Below, piece by piece: positions 52,229 through 61,394 of a stretch of DNA of 64,000 nt. Position 1 is the first letter of the stretch. Each line of letters opens with the position of its first letter. Both the position numbers and the translations under genes were made by a program. This stretch comes from JAFGVL01 sp963662245 (GTDB lineage Bacteria > Bacteroidota > Bacteroidia > Bacteroidales > Paludibacteraceae). Where the stretch lies: contig CAXXVQ010000009.1 in the NCBI GenBank assembly GCA_963662245.2, positions 558,001 through 622,000 of the forward strand. The letters run 5' to 3'. Below the pieces are notes generated by a model. It did no database searches. It saw nothing but the letters and a program-made list of their open reading frames with translations, and was not told the DNA's origin.

Positions 52229-52856
52229 TTGTTTATTAAAAGTGTAAATAATTATTCTATAATATTTCCAGGAATAATAATATTATTTCTCTTTATTTTA
52301 GGGCGTTATGTTGTAGGTAAGTTTACTTGGTTAATGGAGGAGTTTCCTACATATATCAGTTTGCCAATATTTTTTCACATACAAGTGATTCCGTTTTTGC
52401 CAATGATTTATTGGGTCATATTATTTCATTATTTTATTCTGGCAGTTGGTGGAACATATACTTGTGTAAAGGTGCCATTAAAATTTTGGATGCAAGATTG
52501 GTTTGGTTTTGAACGGAATCATTTTGATAGAATCGGACAATTTTCTTCAAGGATTTGTTCCTGCTCTTATTGCTAGAGAGCTTTTATTGAGGACTTCGGA
52601 CTTGCGGCCAGGAAAGTTGCTTAATTATATTGTAGTTGCTATTTGTTTGGCAAATAGTGCTGGATATGAATTTATTGAGTGGTGGAAATCAGCTTTGCAA
52701 GGTGCATCCGCCGATGCTCTTCTAGAACCCCAAGGTAATGAGAGGGATGCACAAATAGATATGCTCATGTGTACAATAGGAGCAATAGTCGCTTTACTTA
52801 CTTTATCAAAGTTTCAGAATAAACAGCTAGAGTCTGCTTCTAGGTGTTCATCTTAA
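52229..52856 (+). pseudogene. DUF2238 (YjdF-type) membrane protein interrupted by a frameshift
   Basis: The first frame (52229-52576) reads to FGFERNHFDRIGQF and then loses similarity. The second frame (from about 52540) continues with LQGFVPALIARELLLRTSDL, then SAGYEFIEWWKSALQG and RDAQIDMLMCTIG. Together they give the full DUF2238 order, where RNHxDRxGHF is directly followed by xQGFVPA. Removing one T from TTTT at 52541-52544 restores the frame. The start is a TTG at 52229. Either a true pseudogene or a sequencing error. The 3' end overlaps the convergent truC gene by 4 bases. Confidence 0.85.
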
Positions 52857-53518
52857 AGGAATTGTTCCCAGTGTGCAGGAAAAGGAGCTTCAATATGAAG
52901 TTCTTTTTTTGTAATAGGATGAATAAAACTTACTTCTTTAGCATGAAGGAATAGGGATGGAATATTTAATGTTTCAGTAAACAAACGATTGTGGTGCCCA
53001 TCTCCATGTGTTCTGTCGTTTACGATATAATTTCTTAAGTGTGCAAGGTGAAGCCTAATTTGGTGCCATCTTCCATGATGTGGATGGCATTCAACAAGAG
53101 TGTATCGTGCTGTATTAAACGGTCTGACAGGGTAGGGTAATTCAAATTGTTTTTTTGGATAAAAGTCAGTGTGTGCTTCGAATTCTTTTGTTTTGTCTTC
53201 ATTTTTTACTGGATGATTAAGTTTAATATCCTCGTTCATCCATCCTCTAACTAATGCAACATATTTCTTTTTGATTTCTCTATTAGCAAACATTTGTCCC
53301 ATTGTGGCAGCAATGTTTTTTGTGAAAGAGAACATTAATATGCCACTTGTAGGTCTGTCAATTCGGTGAAGTAAATAAACCTCCTTGTTTAATTGCTGTT
53401 TAAGCATATCTAAAGCGAATAGCTCCGTTTCTTCAGCAATATTTGTTTTGTGAACCAGCAATCCGCATGGTTTATTGATTGCGATTAGGTAGTCGTCTTG
53501 GTAGAGGATATCTAGCAT
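52853..53518 (-). CDS. truC: tRNA pseudouridine synthase C-like (RluA family)
   Basis: A 221-residue RNA-modifying enzyme that converts a uridine to pseudouridine. The catalytic Asp is in LLHRIDRPTSGILMF, with INKPCGLLVHK before it and HPHHGRWHQIRLHLAHL after it. The length and lack of an S4 domain fit the TruC type, though RluA-family substrates cannot be told from sequence alone. Confidence 0.85.
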   Translation of the reverse strand: MLDILYQDDYLIAINKPCGLLVHKTNIAEETELFALDMLKQQLNKEVYLLHRIDRPTSGILMFSFTKNIAATMGQMFANREIKKKYVALVRGWMNEDIKLNHPVKNEDKTKEFEAHTDFYPKKQFELPYPVRPFNTARYTLVECHPHHGRWHQIRLHLAHLRNYIVNDRTHGDGHHNRLFTETLNIPSLFLHAKEVSFIHPITKKELHIEAPFPAHWEQFL

Positions 53519-53520
53519 TT

Positions 53521-53568
53521 AATTATTTCAAATTTTAGATTTCAAACTCCAAATTAAATTCAATTTGA
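53521..53568. repeat. AAATTT/TTTCAAA-type degenerate repeat
   Basis: Words such as TTTCAAATTTTAGATTTCAA and CTCCAAATTAAATTCAATTTG lie in the gap between truC and the carbonic anhydrase-like gene. Related in style to 29477-29545. Confidence 0.4.
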
Positions 53569-53606
53569 TAGAGCTTCATCTTTTTCTCATTTCTCACTCC
53601 TGGCAT

Positions 53607-54122
53607 CTAATCTTTATACCAACTAGCGTACATTCCGTAGTTATGGGCAATTCGCTGGTTTATTTCTTTTGATTGTTCCGGTTCTACCTTTTTTACAAAC
53701 TTAGCAGGGACTCCTGCCCAAATTGTATAGGGTTCAATTATAGTGTTGCTCAAAATAAGTGCGTTTGCGGCAACAATTGCACCTTCTCCTACAACAGCAT
53801 GGTCTAGAACTGTAGCTCCCATCCCTATTAAAGCATAGTTGTCAATCTTTGCTCCATGTATAGTAACATTATGTCCTACTGAAACGAAATCGCCAATCTC
53901 AACCGTTGATTTTTGATAAAGAGTGTGTAGTACAGCTCCATCCTGAATGTTTACATTGTTACCAATGCGAATAGAATTAACATCGCCACGAAGCACAGCG
54001 TTAAACCAAATGCTACAACCATTACCCATTTTTACATCACCTACTATTGTTGCATTGTCTGCAACAAAACAGTCTTCTCCAAATTCTGGATAAAAACCTC
54101 TAACTTCTCTAATTAATCCCAT
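53607..54122 (-). CDS. Gamma-class carbonic anhydrase-like hexapeptide protein
   Basis: A 171-residue left-handed beta-helix protein with repeats such as GVMATV-type hexapeptides (VKMGNGCSIWFNAVLRGD and IRIGNNVNIQDGAVLHT). Metal-binding His positions are in AVLHTLY and GHNVTIHG. Members act as carbonic anhydrases or as acyl-carrying transferases, and which applies is not certain. It starts 3 bases after the upstream thioredoxin gene ends. Confidence 0.88.
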   Translation of the reverse strand: MGLIREVRGFYPEFGEDCFVADNATIVGDVKMGNGCSIWFNAVLRGDVNSIRIGNNVNIQDGAVLHTLYQKSTVEIGDFVSVGHNVTIHGAKIDNYALIGMGATVLDHAVVGEGAIVAANALILSNTIIEPYTIWAGVPAKFVKKVEPEQSKEINQRIAHNYGMYASWYKD

Positions 54123-54125
54123 ATC

Positions 54126-55562
54126 TTATTTTTCTTTCTTTTCAGTTTCAAATGGTTTGTCATTGATTTCAAAATCAAGAATTTTTTCTAATGATTCTGC
54201 ATCGATTTTTTTAGCAATGATTTTTTTGTCTTTATCTAATAAATAAACTCCTGGGGTTGTTGATGTATCAAAGAATTGCCAGTAATAAGATTCTCTATCT
54301 GGATCCCAAGCATTTATCCAATCATGGATATTATTTTTGTCAATAAATTCTGACCATTCTTTTCTATCTGTCATTATGTATATTGCAATTGCATTAAATC
54401 CTTTGTCTTTGAACTTTTGATATATCTTATATATCTTTGGAGTTGTTTCTTTGCAGTGCCCACAAGTTGGCTCGTAAAAGAATAGTAATGTGAAGTCGCT
54501 TTTTAGTTCGTTTGTATTAAACTTAGTTCCATCATAATTTTGTAGAGGAAGATTCCTTGCAGTCATTCCAATTAGGTTATGTCTGACTTTTCTCACTTCT
54601 TTTGTAATTGTACTCATTAAAGTTGAATCAGCCCATGGTGCTTGCCCTGTGAAATAATATCTATCAGCAATCTCAACAAATAATTTGTCTATCCCCATTA
54701 CTTTGCTTGTAACTGAGTAGTTTATCATGTAGTTTGTCATTAAATTATATGATAAGGAGTCAGCTTTCGATTTTTCAATAAGGTTGATTACTTCAGGGGT
54801 GATGCTATCCGGAGTTTGAATTAGCATATGTTGTGTGAAGTCGTTGAGTTTTTTGTGAATAATGTTTAGTCTCCAGATTCGTTTGTCTGAAAGATCAATA
54901 TTGTCCCAGTAATGCTTTTTTGCATACTGATATCGTGCCATTGCATTGTATTTATCTTTTGGGTCTCCATTTAGTAAATTGTCAGGGAATTTTGGTGCTT
55001 GTAATGCCTTTATAAATAGACCGGTTATTTTACCATTATTTTCTTTAATAACCTTATCTTGATAAGCAACAACTTCGTCATCTAGTTCTTTAATTTTATC
55101 TTGAATAGTCTTAATTTTAGTGCTGTCATTTCCTGCTTCTTTTTCTTGAGCCTTTAGATCTTGTTGAACCCTTCTTTTTTCAGTCATGTATTTCCCGAAA
55201 TTAGAGAAGGCATCGGTTTGTTCGCTCCCGCTGATATTAAAAGGTTGCTCTTTGTCGGTTGTGTCTATTTTAGCTTTTAAGTTTTGATCTGCTCCAAGTA
55301 GGAATTCGTAATATCTGTTGCCAGAAATATATACCATGTACATTCCTTCATCTAGTGCTTTTTTATCAATGAATGATCCTTTTCCTTTTGAGTCAAGTCT
55401 TAGAGTGTCAAAAGCATAAATTCTTCCATTATAATAACCTGCTAGATAAATAGAATCATTTGCATATTGATGAGCAGCAATGTCTATTTTATAGCCTCCT
55501 TTACTGAACAGGCTAACTGACAAGCAAAAAAATAAGCCTAATAGAAGTGTCGTTTTTTTCAT
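54126..55562 (-). CDS. TlpA-like thioredoxin-fold lipid/periplasmic protein (DUF4369/DUF5106)
   Basis: A 478-residue exported protein with the signal peptide TTLLLGLFFCLSVSLFSK. The N-terminal 100 residues resemble DUF4369 (IDIAAHQYANDSIYLAGYYN), followed by a coiled region and a DUF5106-like part. The C-terminal thioredoxin fold has the CxxC motif EPTCGHCKETTPK (near residue 370) and GVYLLDKDKKIIAK. It probably works in periplasmic disulfide exchange. It is part of a minus-strand operon with aminopeptidase P and the carbonic anhydrase-like gene. Confidence 0.85.
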   Translation of the reverse strand: MKKTTLLLGLFFCLSVSLFSKGGYKIDIAAHQYANDSIYLAGYYNGRIYAFDTLRLDSKGKGSFIDKKALDEGMYMVYISGNRYYEFLLGADQNLKAKIDTTDKEQPFNISGSEQTDAFSNFGKYMTEKRRVQQDLKAQEKEAGNDSTKIKTIQDKIKELDDEVVAYQDKVIKENNGKITGLFIKALQAPKFPDNLLNGDPKDKYNAMARYQYAKKHYWDNIDLSDKRIWRLNIIHKKLNDFTQHMLIQTPDSITPEVINLIEKSKADSLSYNLMTNYMINYSVTSKVMGIDKLFVEIADRYYFTGQAPWADSTLMSTITKEVRKVRHNLIGMTARNLPLQNYDGTKFNTNELKSDFTLLFFYEPTCGHCKETTPKIYKIYQKFKDKGFNAIAIYIMTDRKEWSEFIDKNNIHDWINAWDPDRESYYWQFFDTSTTPGVYLLDKDKKIIAKKIDAESLEKILDFEINDKPFETEKKEK

Positions 55563-55594
55563 ACTTAATTGGTTTGTATTATTAGTATTTAGTT

Positions 55595-57380
55595 TTATTC
55601 AACAGTTTCGCATTTCTCTTTAAGCCATTTGTTTTCATTTGGGCTTAAATGTTGAGAGAATTGATCTACAATATTTTGATGATATAAGTTAATCCAGTTT
55701 TTTTCTTCTTTTGTGAGAAGAGGAGTTTCTATAGCAACTTTTTCAAAAGGAAACAAAGTTAATGTTTCGAAGCATAAGTAGCTTCCAAAATCTGTTTTTT
55801 TGTATTCTTTGACTTGGATAAGATTTTCTATTCTAATTCCATATTTACCTTCTTTATATAGTCCAGGCTCATTAGAAATAACCATGCCTTCTTTTAGTTC
55901 TGTCTTGTTTGTGTCGGGTCTTATTCCTTGAGGGCCTTCATGCACACAAAGGAAAAATCCGACACCATGTCCGGTTCCATGTCCATAGTTTAACCCTTCT
56001 TGCCATAAAAATTGTCTTGCAAGGGAGTCAAGCTGGTATCCACATGTCCCGACAGGGAATTTTGCTTGAGCTAATGCAATATGTCCTTTTAAAACTAATG
56101 TGTAGTCTCTTTTTTGTTCCTCAGAAGGTTCTCCTGTAGCGATTGTTCTTGTAATATCAGTAGTTCCATCAAAAAACTGTGCTCCGGAATCAATAAGTAA
56201 AAATCCGTCTTTTTTTATGGTAGAGTTACTTTCTTTGGTTGCGCTGTAATGTACAATTGCTCCATGCTCATTAAACCCAACAATAGGAGCAAAGCTTTCT
56301 CCAAAAAATAATTCTTGTTGTGATCGGAATTCTTTAAGTTTTTTACCGACAGATATTTCATCTAATTCAATCTTATTTTTCAAGCAATTTTCAAACCAAA
56401 TCATGAACTTACATAAAGCAATGCCATCTTTTAACATTGCATTTTTTATGCAGCTAAGCTCTGTTTTATTCTTTTTGCTTTTGAAATGTAAGATAGGGGA
56501 TTCTTCGAGGTATATATCGTTTTGTTTAGCTAGAATTCTATATGTCCCAAAGTTCATTTTTTTTTGGTCTATCCATATTTTCTTATTTGTTATGAATCTT
56601 ATTTTTTTTAAAAAAATCATCATATTCAAAAGTTGTAATCTCATTTTGGATGAAATAGACTTCAGCTTCTGTAGTGATTTTCTTCTTGTCAATAAATAAT
56701 GATGTTGTGTCGTTAGAAATAATAAGGTATGAAATTACAACCGGATTATACTCAATGTCGTTTCCTCTGATGTTTAGTAGCCAAGAGATTTCGTCAAGGG
56801 TATTTATAATTAAGTAGTCAATGTTTTTTTGTTTCATCTCAGCCCTAACCAATCTTATTTTGTCTTTATAGGATAGTCCGGCATAAATTTCTTTGTGGAT
56901 AAGAATAGGGTTGTCTGGTAATTTTGGTCTGTTTTCCCATGTTGTAGCAGTAATGTCAAAATCAGTGATAAGGCTTATTTCATTGTTTTTAAACCTATTT
57001 TTTAAGGAAATGAGTTCGTTTGCTGAGAATCTGAGTTCGTTCATCAGTACTGATTCTCCTTTCTTGATGTTGTTGCAGAGCCATTCTGTGTATGAGGGAA
57101 TTTCAGGTTCTCCATATTTGAATAGTTTAATATTTGAGCCATTAAGTTCCTTTTCAGCTTGAATGAAATATCGAGAATCAGTCCACAAGCCGGCATCTGA
57201 TGTAGTTATTACTAAAGTTCCAGCCGATCCTGTAAATCCTGAAAAGCATTCTCTGTCTTTCCAAAAATCAGTAACATATTCGCTAGCATGTGGATCTGTA
57301 GTTGGAATGACACAAGCAGATAATTTTTTTGCTTTAAGGGTTTCTCGAATAGCATTAATTCTGTTTTTTATATTATTCAT
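55595..57380 (-). pseudogene. pepP: Xaa-Pro aminopeptidase (aminopeptidase P) interrupted by a frameshift at a T7A8 tract
   Basis: The N-terminal frame (57380 to 56583) holds the creatinase-like domains (VIPTTDPHASEYV, FTGSAGTLVITTSDAGLW, and TLDEISWLLNIRGNDI) and ends in FEYDDFFKKNK. The other frame carries the metal site: LIDSGAQFFDGTTDITR, the His in YGHGTGHGVGFFLCVHEGP and the two Glu in ISNEPGLYKEGKYGIRIENL. Together they give about 595 codons, the usual family length. One A too many in the A8 tract (56602-56609 on the plus strand) shifts the frame after DDFFKK. Removing one A joins the frames exactly. It could be recoded by slippage. Confidence 0.85.
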
Positions 57381-57414
57381 ATGTAGAATAGTGTGTGAAT
57401 TTTAGGAGAGTGTG

Positions 57415-57873
57415 TTAATCTCTTAGCATGATTTTAACTTCTCCAAAACATTTGTCGTCAAAGTTGTACTTGCAAATAACCATTCTTTGTTCTTTTATCT
57501 TTTTGGAAGAGATTACTTCTATGCTTCCGGTAGTTCCATTCGTAATGTCTATCTTTTTTCGAAACCTATATGTTTGACTAATGATATATTTGTTGTAAAT
57601 TAATTCATGCATATAGTTTAAGTCCGGTTCTCTGTTTTCATCTACTTGAATTAATCCAGTATGTGCCAAATAAACATATAGTAATTGGTTTAAGCAAATT
57701 ATCATTTCTACGGCAGATAGGTAGTGTAGCGGGGTGTCTGCTTTCATATAAAAATCACTATTTATAATAAAAGTGCCGATTCCTTTTTCTCCTTCTTGTG
57801 TGAAACTTTTAAGGAATTGAGTCTCTTTATTGTACGATTCAACAAAGAGTTTGATTATTTGTTTCGTATTCAT
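57415..57873 (-). CDS. Hypothetical protein, possible FcoT/hotdog-like thioesterase
   Basis: A 152-residue cytoplasmic protein. FYMKADTPLHYLSAVEMIIC followed by LNQLLYVYLAHTGLIQ resembles the central helix region of hotdog-fold proteins of the FcoT type, but I cannot confirm the family. The C-terminal half is strand-rich with many Lys and Ile (SSKKIKEQRMVICKYNF). It lies 34 bases upstream of the aminopeptidase P gene on the same strand, so it may head this operon. Confidence 0.45.
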   Translation of the reverse strand: MNTKQIIKLFVESYNKETQFLKSFTQEGEKGIGTFIINSDFYMKADTPLHYLSAVEMIICLNQLLYVYLAHTGLIQVDENREPDLNYMHELIYNKYIISQTYRFRKKIDITNGTTGSIEVISSKKIKEQRMVICKYNFDDKCFGEVKIMLRD

Positions 57874-57976
57874 AGTTTATATTTTCAACAAAAATATTAA
57901 AAACCCATTAGCTTATTCTGTTAAATATTCATTCTGCTGTTAAAAAGATGATTAGATAATAAATTTAGGTAATTGT

Positions 57977-58007
57977 TTTGTAGTTCCAAAATGAATATCT
58001 ATTTTTG
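57977..58007 (+). promoter_or_regulatory. Bacteroidota-type promoter of rpsU
   Basis: TTTG 57977-57980, a 19-base spacer and TATTTTTG 58000-58007, in good agreement with consensus. Confidence 0.7.
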
Positions 58008-58064
58008 CATCCCGAATTTTTGTTGAGAAAATATAGTCAAACATATTATAAAAATAAAATTATT

Positions 58065-58256
58065 ATGATCGTAGTTCCTGTAAAAGAAGGCGAGAACATT
58101 GAAAAAGCACTTAAAAAATTCAAAAGAAAATTTGAAAAAACAGGTGTTGTAAAAGAATTAAGAAGACGCCAATGCTTCGATAAACCATCTGTGGTTAATC
58201 GTGAAGCTAAATTGCACGCTGTTTATGTGCAAAAAATGCAACAAACGGCTGAATAA
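58065..58256 (+). CDS. rpsU: Small ribosomal subunit protein bS21
   Basis: A 63-residue basic protein of the 30S subunit. MIVVPVKEGENIEKALKKFK and FEKTGVVKELRRRQCFDKPS are typical. ATG 58065 is preferred to the in-frame ATG at 58005, which lies within the promoter. In Bacteroidota, bS21 helps hide the anti-Shine-Dalgarno end of 16S rRNA. There is no Shine-Dalgarno before this gene. It heads a conserved block with xerC and hpf. Confidence 0.95.
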   Translation: MIVVPVKEGENIEKALKKFKRKFEKTGVVKELRRRQCFDKPSVVNREAKLHAVYVQKMQQTAE

Positions 58257-58324
58257 TTTTCGAAATTAGTTCTAAAACTAATAGCTTTTTGTTAACTTCG
58301 TTGTAGAGACTAAAAGCCTGTTTT

Positions 58325-59203
58325 ATGGTTGATCGATTTCTGCAATATTTGCAGTATGAGAGAAATTATTCTTCCCATACTGTTCTTTCTTATAAGAATG
58401 ACTTAAGTCAGTTCGATTCTTTTTTGAAGACAATTGATAACTCTGTTGATTTCTTGAGTTTAACCTCGGATCACATTCGGCAGTGGGTAGTTCAATTGGG
58501 TGGAGAAGGGATGTCTGCAAGAAGCGTAAATCGAAAGATTTCAGCTTTAAAGTCATTCTACAAGTTTTTGATGCGGGATGGAATTGTAAAAAAAAGCCCT
58601 GTTAGAAACCTTGTTTTGCCAAAAACAAACAAGCCGCTACCATTGTTTTTTAAAGAAAAAGAGGTTGAGGCAGTTTTGTCTGAGGTAATTGCTGGAAGTT
58701 CTTTTGAAGATTGTCGAAATCGATTGATAATTGTCTTGTTTTATGAAACTGGAGTTCGTGTTTCGGAACTTGTCAATATTAAGGATACTGATATTGATAA
58801 GTATAAATCTACTCTGCGAGTTTTAGGAAAGAGAAATAAGGAAAGGCAAATACCGATTGGAAAGAATATACTGGAGGCACTTGATGGATACATTGAATTA
58901 AGAACAAAAAAAGTTGTTGTTCTTGATGGATATCTTTTCTTAAAGAAAGACGGTCGAAAAATGTATTCTCGCTTAGTATATGAAATTGTTCGAAAACACA
59001 TGTCGCAAGTAAGCTCTTTGACTAAAAGAAGCCCCCATGTTTTGAGGCACACATTTGCATCGACTTTATTGAATAATGGAGCCGATATAAATGCAGTTAA
59101 AGCATTGCTTGGTCATAGTAATCTTGCAGCTACGGAGATGTATACGCATACTTCGTTTGATCTTTTACGAAAAATATACAAACAAGCTCATCCGAGAGCA
59201 TAA
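58325..59203 (+). CDS. xerC: Tyrosine recombinase XerC/XerD-like
   Basis: A 292-residue site-specific recombinase. The N-terminal SAM-like domain (LQYERNYSSHTVLSYKNDL) is followed by the catalytic domain with Arg in ETGVRVSELVNI, His-x-x-Arg in HVLRHTFAS, the second His in LLGHSNLAATEMYTHTS and Tyr at MYTHT. Its fixed place between rpsU and hpf in Bacteroidota argues for a housekeeping chromosome-dimer function rather than an integrase. Two XerC/D paralogues are common, so the exact name is uncertain. Confidence 0.9.
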   Translation: MVDRFLQYLQYERNYSSHTVLSYKNDLSQFDSFLKTIDNSVDFLSLTSDHIRQWVVQLGGEGMSARSVNRKISALKSFYKFLMRDGIVKKSPVRNLVLPKTNKPLPLFFKEKEVEAVLSEVIAGSSFEDCRNRLIIVLFYETGVRVSELVNIKDTDIDKYKSTLRVLGKRNKERQIPIGKNILEALDGYIELRTKKVVVLDGYLFLKKDGRKMYSRLVYEIVRKHMSQVSSLTKRSPHVLRHTFASTLLNNGADINAVKALLGHSNLAATEMYTHTSFDLLRKIYKQAHPRA

Positions 59204-59207
59204 ATCT

Positions 59208-59213
59208 AAGGAG
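59208..59213 (+). promoter_or_regulatory. Shine-Dalgarno sequence of hpf
   Basis: AAGGAG lies 7 bases before the ATG at 59221, one of only three clear Shine-Dalgarno sites seen here. Confidence 0.6.
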
Positions 59214-59220
59214 AAATATT

Positions 59221-59520
59221 ATGGATATTAAAGTTCATGCAATACACTTTGATGTATCAAGTCATTTAGAAGATCATATTAATAAAAAGGTGTCAAAGTT
59301 GTCGAAATTTTCAGATGATATTACAAGTGTTGATGTTTTCTTGAAAGTTGTTAAAAAGGAAGCTGTAGCTAATAAAGAGGTTGAAGTTAAAGTAATGGCA
59401 CCTGCTGGTGAGTTTTTTGCTTCAAAAATAAGCGATACATTTGAAGAATCTGTAGATAATTCAGTTGATGCAATCGAGAAGCAGCTTATCAAATCAAAAG
59501 AAAAAGCAAGAACAAAATAA
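59221..59520 (+). CDS. hpf: Ribosome hibernation-promoting factor, short form
   Basis: A 99-residue protein of the HPF/RaiA family that binds idle 30S subunits. VHAIHFDVSSHLEDHINKKV and FLKVVKKEAVANKEVEVKV match, and the acidic/basic C-terminus is short, so this is the short type rather than the dimerising long form. It follows xerC by 17 bases and has a good Shine-Dalgarno sequence. Confidence 0.93.
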   Translation: MDIKVHAIHFDVSSHLEDHINKKVSKLSKFSDDITSVDVFLKVVKKEAVANKEVEVKVMAPAGEFFASKISDTFEESVDNSVDAIEKQLIKSKEKARTK

Positions 59521-59538
59521 TTTTTTTAAGAAATTGTT

Positions 59539-59568
59539 TTTGATATTAAAATAAATCTTCTACATTTG
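59539..59568 (+). promoter_or_regulatory. Bacteroidota-type promoter of the tRNA cluster and tuf
   Basis: TTTG 59539-59542, an 18-base spacer and TACATTTG 59561-59568, ahead of tRNA-Thr(UGU). Confidence 0.65.
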
Positions 59569-59628
59569 CAAGCCGTTTTAGCAGCAGTTGTTGAAACGGC
59601 TTTTGAATGCAGTTTTTGCAGGTTTATT

Positions 59629-59702
59629 GCCTCTTTAGCTCAGTTGGCCAGAGCACGTGATTTGTAATCTCGGGGTCGTTGGTTCGAATCCGACAAGAGG
59701 CT
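59629..59702 (+). tRNA. tRNA-Thr (UGU)
   Basis: Acceptor GCCTCTT/AAGAGGC. The anticodon loop TTTGTAA gives UGU. There is one T-T mismatch in the anticodon stem. Confidence 0.93.
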
Positions 59703-59714
59703 CGATTTTTTAAC

Positions 59715-59797
59715 GGGTAGTTACCAGAGTGGCCAAATGGGGCAGACTGTAACTCTGCTGGCTTACGCCTTCGGTGGTTCGAATCCACCACTGCCCA
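59715..59797 (+). tRNA. tRNA-Tyr (GUA)
   Basis: Acceptor GGGTAGT/ACTGCCC. The anticodon loop CTGTAAC gives GUA. The long variable arm is as expected for bacterial tRNA-Tyr. Confidence 0.93.
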
Positions 59798-59831
59798 CAT
59801 TTACTTTTTTATTGTAAAGTAGATGGAATTT

Positions 59832-59904
59832 GCGGGAGTAGCTCAGTTGATAGAGCATCAGCCTTCCAAGCTGAGGGTCGCGGGTTTGAGCCCCGTCTCC
59901 CGCT
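59832..59904 (+). tRNA. tRNA-Gly (UCC)
   Basis: Acceptor GCGGGAG/CTCCCGC. The anticodon loop CTTCCAA gives UCC. Confidence 0.94.
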
Positions 59905-59926
59905 CAAATAAGTGAAGAAGAATTCT

Positions 59927-59998
<72 letters not shown>

Positions 59999-60065
59999 CT
60001 TGAATTTGTTGTAAAAAAGTTTCTTAGAAAACATTATAAACTACTAAATTAATAATCTTTGAGTT

Positions 60066-61253
60066 ATGGCAAAAGAACATTTTGACAGATCCAAACCCCA
60101 TGTTAACATTGGTACAATTGGCCATGTTGACCACGGTAAAACTACATTGACTGCTGCTATCACTACAGTGTTAGGCAAAAAAGGTCTTTCTGAATTGCGT
60201 TCATTCGACTCTATCGATAACGCTCCAGAAGAAAAAGAAAGAGGTATTACAATCAACACATCACATGTTGAGTATTCTACAGCTAACCGTCACTATGCGC
60301 ATGTTGACTGTCCAGGTCACGCGGATTATGTGAAAAACATGGTTACTGGTGCTGCTCAAATGGACGGTGCTATTATCGTAGTTGCTGCAACTGATGGTCC
60401 TATGCCTCAAACTCGTGAGCACATCCTTTTAGCTCGTCAGGTAAATGTACCTCGTATCGTTGTTTTCATGAACAAATGTGATATGGTTGACGATGCTGAA
60501 ATGTTAGACTTAGTAGAAATGGAAATGCGTGAATTGCTTTCTTTCTATGAGTTTGATGGTGATAATACTCCAGTTATCCGTGGTTCTGCTCTAGGTGCAT
60601 TAAACGGTGTCGCTGAGTGGGAAGATAAAGTTATGGAGTTGATGGAGGCTGTTGATACTTGGATTCCACTTCCTCCACGCGAAGTTGACAAACCATTCTT
60701 GATGCCAGTTGAAGATGTATTCTCTATTACTGGTCGTGGTACTGTAGCAACTGGTCGTATTGAAACTGGTATCATCAAAACTGGTGAAGAAGTTCAAATT
60801 ATCGGTTTAGGTTCTGAAGCTAAAAAATCTGTTATTACAGGTGTGGAAATGTTCCGCAAAATTCTTGACGAAGGTCAAGCAGGTGATAATGTTGGTTTAT
60901 TACTTCGTGGTATCGATAAAGAAGAAATCAAACGCGGTATGGTAATCACTCACCCTGGAAAAGTAACTCCTCACACTAAATTCAAAGCTGAGGTGTATAT
61001 CTTGAAAAAAGAAGAAGGTGGTCGTCACACTCCATTCCACAATAAATATCGTCCTCAATTCTATATTCGCACATTAGATGTTACAGGTGAAATCACTCTT
61101 CCAGAAGGAACTGAGATGGTAATGCCAGGTGATAACTTAACTATCAATGTAGAATTAATCTATCCAGTAGCATGTTCAGTAGGTCTTCGTTTTGCTATCC
61201 GCGAAGGTGGTCGTACAGTAGGTGCAGGACAAATCACTGAAATTATCGAGTAA
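60066..61253 (+). CDS. tuf: Elongation factor Tu
   Basis: Delivers aminoacyl-tRNA to the ribosome. G1 GHVDHGKTT, G3 DCPGHADY, G4 NKCDMV and the effector region EKERGITINTSHVEY are present. The length of 395 residues is normal. It follows four tRNA genes closely (67 bases after tRNA-Thr), and tRNA-Trp and secE come next, the standard Bacteroidota order. Codon choice is strongly biased as expected for a highly expressed gene. Confidence 0.98.
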   Translation: MAKEHFDRSKPHVNIGTIGHVDHGKTTLTAAITTVLGKKGLSELRSFDSIDNAPEEKERGITINTSHVEYSTANRHYAHVDCPGHADYVKNMVTGAAQMDGAIIVVAATDGPMPQTREHILLARQVNVPRIVVFMNKCDMVDDAEMLDLVEMEMRELLSFYEFDGDNTPVIRGSALGALNGVAEWEDKVMELMEAVDTWIPLPPREVDKPFLMPVEDVFSITGRGTVATGRIETGIIKTGEEVQIIGLGSEAKKSVITGVEMFRKILDEGQAGDNVGLLLRGIDKEEIKRGMVITHPGKVTPHTKFKAEVYILKKEEGGRHTPFHNKYRPQFYIRTLDVTGEITLPEGTEMVMPGDNLTINVELIYPVACSVGLRFAIREGGRTVGAGQITEIIE

Positions 61254-61303
61254 TACACTCTGTATAATATTATCGGCAGAATGTTAGTTCTGTCGATAAA
61301 CCT

Positions 61304-61376
61304 ACGGGTCTAGCTCAGTTGGTAGAGCACCGGTCTCCAAAACCGGGTGTCGGGAGTTCGAGCCTCTCGACCCGTG
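61304..61376 (+). tRNA. tRNA-Trp (CCA)
   Basis: Acceptor ACGGGTC/GACCCGT. The anticodon loop CTCCAAA gives CCA. Lies between tuf and secE as in relatives. Confidence 0.95.
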
Positions 61377-61394
61377 CAAATTCTTTTTTAAAAG

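Noticed and set aside
52503..52856. Separate 117-residue gene
   Set aside because: It is the second half of the DUF2238 protein; the two halves join at a conserved motif.
56583..57380. Separate N-terminal peptidase gene
   Set aside because: The segment is the N-terminal domain of aminopeptidase P and ends just after the frame break at the T7A8 tract.
58325..59203. Integrase of a mobile element next to tRNA genes
   Set aside because: The place between rpsU and hpf is conserved in Bacteroidota, and no attachment repeats or cargo genes are seen.
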